A DNA stretch of 64,000 bases from Nocardiopsis_C rhodophaea (GTDB lineage: Bacteria; Actinomycetota; Actinomycetes; Streptosporangiales; Streptosporangiaceae), in NCBI RefSeq assembly GCF_039530945.1, contig NZ_BAAAPC010000016.1, positions 1 to 64,000 on the forward strand, in the 5' to 3' direction. This document shows positions 59,405 to 64,000 of this stretch, one piece after another. A program made the position numbers and the translations under genes. How positions within the stretch are numbered: the stretch's first letter is position 1; every line of letters begins with the position of its first letter. The notes under the pieces were generated by a model. It worked only from the letters and a program-made list of their open reading frames with translations, searched no databases and had not been told where the DNA came from.

Positions 59405-60523
59405 TCAGGCCACGGTGCGGATCCACCCGTGGGTGTCCTCGCGCGTGCCGTACTGCAGCGCCACCAGTTCCTCGCGCAGGCGCATGGTGACGGGGCCGGG
59501 TGCACCGTCGCCGATCGTGAAGTCGCCCTGGTTGCTCTTGACCGCACCGACGGGGGTGATGACGGCGGCGGTACCGCAGGCGAAGACCTCGGTCAGCTCA
59601 CCGCTGGCCGCGGCCTCCCGCCACTGGTCGGTGGAGATGCTGCCCTCCTCGGCGGGGATGCCCAGCTCGGGGGCGAGCTTGAGCAGCGAGTCGCGGGTGA
59701 TCCCGGGCAGCAGCGTTCCGGTGAGGGCGGGCGTCATGATCCGGGCGTCGTCACCGGAGCCGAAGACGAAGAACAGGTTCATACCGCCCATCTCCTCGAC
59801 CCAGCGGTGCTCGACCGCGTCGAGCCAGACGCACTGGTCGCACCCCTTCTCCACGGCCTGCGCCTGGGCCAGGAAGCTGGCGGCGTAGTTCCCGGCGAAC
59901 TTGGCGAAGCCGGTGCCGCCGGGGGCGGCGCGGGTGTAGTCCTCACAGAACCAGACCGTGACCGGCTTGATGCCGCCCGAGAAGTACGGGCCCGAGGGCG
60001 AGGCGATGAGCACGAACATGTAGCTGCGCGAGGGGTTGTTCACCCCGAGCCCGACGTCGGTCGCGAACATGAACGGACGCAGGTACAGGCTGCTGTCCTC
60101 TTGGGTGGGGATCCACTCGGCGTCCTGTCCGAGGAGGGCCTCGATCGCGCCGACGAACAGGTCCTCGGGCAGCTCCGGCATGGCCATCCGGGCCGCGCTG
60201 CGGTTGAACCGCGCGGCGTTGGCCTCGGGCCGGAAACACACGGCCCTGCCGTCGGGGTGGCGGTAAGCCTTCAGCCCCTCGAAAATCTCCTGCGCGTAGT
60301 GCAACGCGGCCGTCGCCGGATCGAGGGGCAGCGGACCGTACGGCTCCAGCCGGGCGTCGTACCAGCCCTTGTCCTCGGTGTAGCGGATGGTGACCATGTG
60401 GTCGGTGAACACGTTGCCGAACCCGGGACTTTCTAGAAGTGCCGCTCGCTCCTGCGGGGTCTTCCGCTGGGTCGAGGGCTGAATCTCGAACGTCAACCCG
60501 CTTGTGGTGGTGCTGCTGTTCAT
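59405..60523 (-). CDS. ilvE: Branched-chain amino acid aminotransferase
   Basis: 372 residues, class IV PLP enzyme. PLP lysine is Lys208 in AKFAGNYAASFLAQ; other blocks are HYAQEIFEGLKAYR, YLRPFMFATDVGLGV, GCDQCVWLDAVE and EVFACGTAAVITPVG. It transaminates the final keto acids to Leu, Ile and Val. ATG 60523 is preceded by GAGAGGACC at some distance; the frame opens at 60574. A palindrome (60553-60570) lies in its leader. Separate transcript from leuB, as a terminator lies between them. Confidence 0.93.
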   Translation of the reverse strand: MNSSTTTSGLTFEIQPSTQRKTPQERAALLESPGFGNVFTDHMVTIRYTEDKGWYDARLEPYGPLPLDPATAALHYAQEIFEGLKAYRHPDGRAVCFRPEANAARFNRSAARMAMPELPEDLFVGAIEALLGQDAEWIPTQEDSSLYLRPFMFATDVGLGVNNPSRSYMFVLIASPSGPYFSGGIKPVTVWFCEDYTRAAPGGTGFAKFAGNYAASFLAQAQAVEKGCDQCVWLDAVEHRWVEEMGGMNLFFVFGSGDDARIMTPALTGTLLPGITRDSLLKLAPELGIPAEEGSISTDQWREAAASGELTEVFACGTAAVITPVGAVKSNQGDFTIGDGAPGPVTMRLREELVALQYGTREDTHGWIRTVA

Positions 60524-60552
60524 GGGTGGTGTGGTCCTCTCGGGTACGTCGA

Positions 60553-60570
60553 ACCGGCAGCGCTGCCGGT
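60553..60570. repeat. 18-bp perfect palindrome in the ilvE leader
   Basis: ACCGGCAGC directly abuts its complement GCTGCCGGT, 30 bases upstream of the ilvE start. With no loop and no U-tract it is more likely a protein site than a terminator. Confidence 0.5.
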
Positions 60571-60667
60571 CCAAGATCTAGTGTGACGGAAACGACGCGC
60601 CTGGGGCCATAACCTCGCGTACCCGGGTCAGTCGCTCACGCGGGGTCGACCCGGGCACCCCTCGCGA

Positions 60668-60701
60668 AGCAGCGGGCGCGCCGACTGGCGCGCCCGCTGC
60701 T
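60668..60701 (-). terminator. Terminator hairpin downstream of leuB
   Basis: A perfect 15-bp stem (AGCAGCGGGCGCGCC and its complement) with loop GACT, 70 bases past the leuB stop at 60771. Confidence 0.8.
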
Positions 60702-60770
60702 CAACACCGGTAGAGGGTTCGAGGTCCCGGCCGCGCCGATCAGGTATCAGCAGGGCCGAGACCGCTGGGC

Positions 60771-61835
60771 TCAGCCCTGCTCGGCTACTCGCCGGGCGAG
60801 GTCGTCGCCGATCCGGGCGGTCGACCGCTCCCCGCCGTCCTTGGCCCGCGCCTGGAGGTCGCCGGCGACAGCGTTCTCGACCTGGCGCGCCGCGGCGCCG
60901 AGCCCGAGGTGGTCGAGCATGATCGCGGCCGAGAGCACGGTGGCGGTGGGGTCGGCTTTGGACTGGCCCGCGATGTCCGGGGCGGAACCGTGCACCGGCT
61001 CGAACATGCTCGGGAAGGCGTTCTCCGGGTTGATGTTGCCGCTGGCCGCCAAACCGATGCCGCCGGCGACGGCCGCGCCGAGGTCGGTGATGATGTCGCC
61101 GAAGAGATTGTCGGTGACGACGACGTCGAAGCGCCGCGGCTGGGTCACGAAGAACATGGTGGCGGCGTCCACGTGGCAGTAGTCCACGGAGACCTGCGGG
61201 TAATCCGCGCCGACCTCGCGCACGACGCGCTGCCACAGCTCACCGGCGAAGGTGAGGACGTTATCCTTGTGCACGAGGGTCAGCTTCCTGCGGGGGCGCA
61301 CGGCGGCCTTCTCGAAGGCGTAGCGCACCACGCGCTCCACCCCGAAGCGGGTGTTGACACTGTCCTGTGTGGCGATCTCGCCGGGCGTGCCCTGACGCAG
61401 CACCCCGCCCATTCCGGCATAGGGGCCCTCGGTGCCCTCGCGGACGACGAGCATGTCGACGTCCTCGGGCGCGGCATCGGCCAGCGGGCAGGTGACCCCC
61501 GGGTAGAGCCGCACCGGGCGCAGGTTGACGTAGTGGGAGAAGTCGAACCGCAGCCGCAGCAGCAGGCCGCGTTCCAGGACACCGCTGGGCACCGACGGGT
61601 CGCCGACCGCTCCGAGGAAGATCGCGTCGTGGCCGCGGAGCTCCTCCTCCACCGTGTCGGGCAGGGTCTCGCCCGTGGCGTGCCATCGCTTGGCGCCGAG
61701 CTCGTAGGTGGTGGTGTCGAAGGCGAGATCGTGCTGGGGGGCGACAGCGGAGAGGACCTTCAGCCCTTCGGCGACGACCTCGGGACCGATCCCGTCACCG
61801 GGAATGACGGCGAGCTTGACGGTGCGAGCAGCCAT
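60771..61835 (-). CDS. leuB: 3-isopropylmalate dehydrogenase
   Basis: 354 residues. NAD-dependent oxidative decarboxylation of 3-isopropylmalate. Blocks are VIPGDGIGPEVVAEGLKVL, the substrate-binding LLRLRFDF, VREGTEGPYAGMGG, VVTDNLFGDIITDLGAAVAGG and FEPVHGSAPDIAG. ATG 61835 fits the family; the frame opens at 61901. GTCTCA-type half-sites upstream suggest regulation shared with cimA. Confidence 0.95.
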   Translation of the reverse strand: MAARTVKLAVIPGDGIGPEVVAEGLKVLSAVAPQHDLAFDTTTYELGAKRWHATGETLPDTVEEELRGHDAIFLGAVGDPSVPSGVLERGLLLRLRFDFSHYVNLRPVRLYPGVTCPLADAAPEDVDMLVVREGTEGPYAGMGGVLRQGTPGEIATQDSVNTRFGVERVVRYAFEKAAVRPRRKLTLVHKDNVLTFAGELWQRVVREVGADYPQVSVDYCHVDAATMFFVTQPRRFDVVVTDNLFGDIITDLGAAVAGGIGLAASGNINPENAFPSMFEPVHGSAPDIAGQSKADPTATVLSAAIMLDHLGLGAAARQVENAVAGDLQARAKDGGERSTARIGDDLARRVAEQG

Positions 61836-61868
61836 GGGAGAGCCAGCTTCTTCTTCGGCGGTGGTTGT

Positions 61869-61959
61869 TGTCTCACGGGGGTGGCGGATGCCGGCGGGCA
61901 CCCGCCACCCACTCCACTCGTCTCACATCATGGGACGAATGCAATCAGGTTTTGAGACA
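61869..61959. promoter_or_regulatory. leuB leader region with three TGTCTCA-type half-sites and a hairpin
   Basis: Half-sites TGTCTCA (61869-61875), CGTCTCA (61919-61925) and TGAGACA (61953-61959) occur within 91 bases. TACCCT on the minus strand immediately upstream of the last site could be a -10 box. A 9-bp hairpin GGGTGGCGG/CCGCCACCC (61879-61887 with 61902-61910) lies in the leader. An 11-codon frame, minus strand 61960-61928, encodes MSQNLIAFVP and could be a leader peptide, but this is weak. Confidence 0.4.
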
Positions 61960-62033
61960 AGGGTAGCGAGCACGGAGAGCGCGTGCGCCCACTCCCCCCA
62001 CTCCGCGACCAGCCCGTGGGCCTCCCGACCGGA

Positions 62034-62132
62034 TCAATGCCCCGCGGGGCCGCCGTTGTCGCGGCGGTCCAGAGCGGTCTGGACGGCCTCGGTCGCCTCG
62101 TCCTGGGCCGGAACTTCGGTGGTGTCGTACAT
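62034..62132 (-). CDS. Possible 32-residue small protein
   Basis: ATG 62132 to TGA 62034-62036. The site AGAGGA lies at correct spacing upstream. The product starts MYDTTEVPAQDEATEAVQTA and ends in RRDNGGPAGH. Acidic N-terminus, no membrane segment. Too short to identify; it might be a peptide precursor or a small regulator. It lies about 200 bases upstream of leuB on the same strand. Confidence 0.4.
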   Translation of the reverse strand: MYDTTEVPAQDEATEAVQTALDRRDNGGPAGH

Positions 62133-62773
62133 GGCGGCGATCCTCTCGCTGGGAACGACAGGGAAACTGCTCGACAACGTCGGAGACAGGAATGCAGGAG
62201 TGCCGCGCGCGGCTCGGCAGAGGTAAACGCCGACGGATGCGGCACCCGGCTCGGCCGCGATGGTTCACCCCCGGGTAGGCCGGGGCGGCCGTGAGCTCGG
62301 GAAAAGTTCGCGCGCTCCGGTGGGATCGCCATACCGGATCGGCCGCCGCCCGAAGTGGTGACTGCGTGTGCGGAAGCCTGGTGCGCCGGGCCGCTGCGGC
62401 GTCGTCGCCGTGCGGCCGGTAACTCCTAGGACGACAGACTATCGGATGTCCAATTAATCGGCCAGAGGATCCGCACACTCAGGGGTCCCGTCCGTCACTC
62501 TCCGCATCCCCACACCCCGCCGCGTCGACCCGCCTCACCGCCAAGGCCACCACCCGAACCCGGGATTTCGGCTAACCCCATCCGGGCGGTTCCGTCTTTC
62601 TTTCCGCTGGTCGGCGGCCCGGTACGGCCGTTTTCTCCCCACTTGGCGTCAGGGCGTTCCGGCGAATCCGCACGGCGTGCGTACACGCGTTTTCCGCGCT
62701 CAGCGCCCCGGGAATCCCGAGGGGCGGAACCGGGCCCGGGTTCTTCCCCCAGCGACGCACACGAGGAGTGACA
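62133..62773. other. Intergenic region without recognised gene
   Basis: About 640 bases. An AT-rich patch at 62425-62460 (GACTATCGG, CCAATTAATCGG) may hold a promoter. The long minus-strand frame through 62495-63511 is a shadow of the secreted-protein gene. No hairpin of note was found. Confidence 0.4.
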
Positions 62774-63307
62774 GTGACCCCGACCCCGCACCGCGGATTG
62801 GCGAGAAGACCAGGGTGGAGGGCCGCCGCGATCACGGCGGCCGCCGCGGTCCTCGCCGCCGGACTCGCCGCCGCCCCCGCCCACGCGCGGGACATCAGCC
62901 ACCTCGACGCGGACGCCCCGCCCGAGGCCGCCCTCGGCCCGCGGGACCCCCGGGCCCGCGCCGCCTTCAGCCCCGCCGGCTGCGTCGGCAGGACCCACAA
63001 CCCGCACAGGGCCTCCCATGCCCGGGGGACCATCAGCGTTGTCGCCAACACCCGCTGCCGACGGACCGTCCCCACTCTCGGGGTCGCGACCGTGCTCTAC
63101 CGCTCGCGCTGGTACGGCTGGGAGAAACGCGGGTCGAGCGGCATGAAAGAGCGACGCTCCCGCCAGTCCGTCAGGGCCAGCGCGGGCTCCCCGACCTGCG
63201 TCGGCGACACCCGCGACTGGCTGGGCTCCTCCTACCACGAGAGCGTCGAGGACGGGACGAGCTATGTGGGCCGGACCTCCCGGCGCCGCAACGACATCAC
63301 CTGTTGA
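62774..63307 (+). CDS. Secreted small cysteine-containing protein of unknown function
   Basis: 177 residues. An N-terminal signal peptide (RAAAITAAAAVLAAGLAAAP, cleavage near AHA-R) precedes a basic, Arg/Ser-rich mature domain with four Cys (in GCVGRTHNPH, NTRCRRTVP, PTCVGDTRD and the C-terminal Cys) likely forming two disulfides. The YRSRWYGWEKRG segment suggests a beta-rich secreted domain. GTG 62774 is chosen because AGGAG is at proper spacing; GTG 62768 is also possible. Family not recognised. Confidence 0.7.
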   Translation: MTPTPHRGLARRPGWRAAAITAAAAVLAAGLAAAPAHARDISHLDADAPPEAALGPRDPRARAAFSPAGCVGRTHNPHRASHARGTISVVANTRCRRTVPTLGVATVLYRSRWYGWEKRGSSGMKERRSRQSVRASAGSPTCVGDTRDWLGSSYHESVEDGTSYVGRTSRRRNDITC

Positions 63308-63363
63308 GCCCGCACCCACCGGTACAGATTGATCCGCCGCCGTCGATCGGGAAAGAAGACGCC

Positions 63364-64000
63364 ATGAGCCTGCTCCGCCCGATCGCGGCGGTGGCCACCG
63401 CGGTCGCCCTCCTCGCCGCCTGCGACCCGCGGCCGACGGCATCACCCGCTTCGTCACCGTCGCGGGGACCCGATGCCGCGGACACCGGCGCGCGCGTCGA
63501 GGCCGTCCCACCGCCGGAGGACGTTCCCCGCGCCTGGTGGGAGAGCGGCTCCGGAGCAGAGCGTGTGCCCGGCGAGCGCGTCTACTCCTCCTGGTTCGTC
63601 GACGGCGAACTGAAGGAGGCCACCGCCGAGGGCGTGGCAGACGACGTCCGGGCTCCCGCCACCGACAGGGTCACGATCGAACTGGCCACCGGCGTGTCAC
63701 CGGTCCGGGTCGACCTCCTCCTGTACGACACGCTCAGCGCGTCCGGCACCCCCACGGGGATGATCGACGAGTACGAATGCGCGCTGACCGACGCGGACCC
63801 CCGCGCTGCCGACGCTGCCGATCCCGACTCCGGTGACGCCGCGCGGGCCGACGCTGGCCCCGGCACCGAGTGCGTCTACCGCACCGGAGACCCCGTCGAG
63901 GTCTCCGCCCAGCTCCCGCCCGAGGTCCGCGTGGTCATCGTCAACGCCGGGTGGTACGTCCCCAGCGAGGAGCGGGAGGCGAACGAGGAAGCGCCGCCCG
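63364..64000 (+). CDS. Putative lipoprotein, truncated at the window end
   Basis: At least 212 residues with no stop before the window edge. A signal peptide ending in the lipobox LLAAC (Cys20) is followed by a Pro/Ser-rich linker and a domain containing RAWWESGSGAERVPGE, SSWFVDGELKEATAEG and VRVVIVNAGWYV. Family unknown. ATG 63364 has a GAAAGAAGA stretch upstream. It lies 56 bases after the secreted Cys protein gene and may share its operon. Confidence 0.7.
   Translation, partial: MSLLRPIAAVATAVALLAACDPRPTASPASSPSRGPDAADTGARVEAVPPPEDVPRAWWESGSGAERVPGERVYSSWFVDGELKEATAEGVADDVRAPATDRVTIELATGVSPVRVDLLLYDTLSASGTPTGMIDEYECALTDADPRAADAADPDSGDAARADAGPGTECVYRTGDPVEVSAQLPPEVRVVIVNAGWYVPSEEREANEEAPP

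Noticed and set aside
61708..62226. 172-codon plus-strand frame over the leuB leader
   Set aside because: Overlaps leuB antisense, low-complexity Ser/Ala product, conflicts with regulatory elements.
62495..63511. 338-codon minus-strand frame opposite the secreted Cys protein
   Set aside because: Shadow frame rich in Gly/Arg; the plus-strand gene has a proper signal peptide and ribosome site.

Overview
The window is high-GC DNA from a filamentous actinomycete. Codon use, the F420 gene cofC, AfsR/SARP regulators, an ndgR-leuCD-hup-cofC-plsC-gpsA-ddl block and the gltX/tRNA-Gln/tRNA-Glu cluster all point that way. The core gene order matches what I remember of Streptomyces and Streptosporangiales (Nocardiopsis-like) chromosomes. 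The exact genus is inference.

Layout. 1-100: tail of an IS982-type transposase. 0.5-2.1 kb: a short SARP-type regulator with a damaged P-loop. 2.3-8.1 kb: a MurNAc-6-phosphate salvage cluster (RpiR regulator, MurQ etherase, sugar ABC binding protein and two permeases). 8.1-9.0 kb: a small GntR repressor facing two tiny genes across an operator. 9-14 kb: a DUF885 protein, two DUF218 (SanA/YdcF-like) proteins and a HEAT-like protein. 14.2-20.3 kb: a possible defence or genome-conflict patch, with a RelE-like/UvrD helicase fusion, an AbiEi-like/DUF559 nuclease fusion and a two-gene operon of unknown function. 20.5-30.4 kb: conserved core with EI24, ddl, a PLP trans-sulfuration enzyme, gpsA, plsC, cofC, hup, leuD, leuC and the IclR regulator ndgR.

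30.5-47.5 kb looks like an accessory block inserted between ndgR and the tRNA-gltX cluster. It holds a PQQ-type sugar dehydrogenase lipoprotein; a lipid/oxygenase-like operon (M24 protein, EphD-like hydrolase-SDR fusion, di-iron-like protein, 2Fe-2S reductase, TetR); a MerR/TlpA/DUF4188 unit facing outward from a 52-bp perfect palindrome; AhpD; and a large AfsR/SARP regulator. That regulator is divergent from four secreted-protein genes: two spore-associated-protein-like, one M23 and one NlpC/P60. 47.6-52.1 kb: two tRNA-Glu, tRNA-Gln, gltX, a nitroreductase, a VapBC-like toxin-antitoxin pair and an FAH-family protein. 52.2-57 kb: a TolB-propeller/amidohydrolase fusion, an HmoA-like monooxygenase and a DUF3152 metzincin. 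57.5-61.9 kb: branched-chain amino acid genes cimA, ilvE and leuB, each with its own terminator. 62-64 kb: a tiny ORF, a secreted protein and a truncated lipoprotein.

The most interesting regulatory structures are four. (1) An attenuator before cimA, whose 9-13-residue leader peptide carries an Ile-Ile-Ile run. (2) 11-bp-period heptamer repeats (SARP-box architecture) before the secreted-protein cluster. (3) A shared, apparently covarying structured leader before the M23 and NlpC/P60 genes, whose coding regions also share a 228-bp segment with only two differences. (4) The 52-bp palindrome between merR and tlpA. No CRISPR array, prophage, integrase or rRNA was seen.
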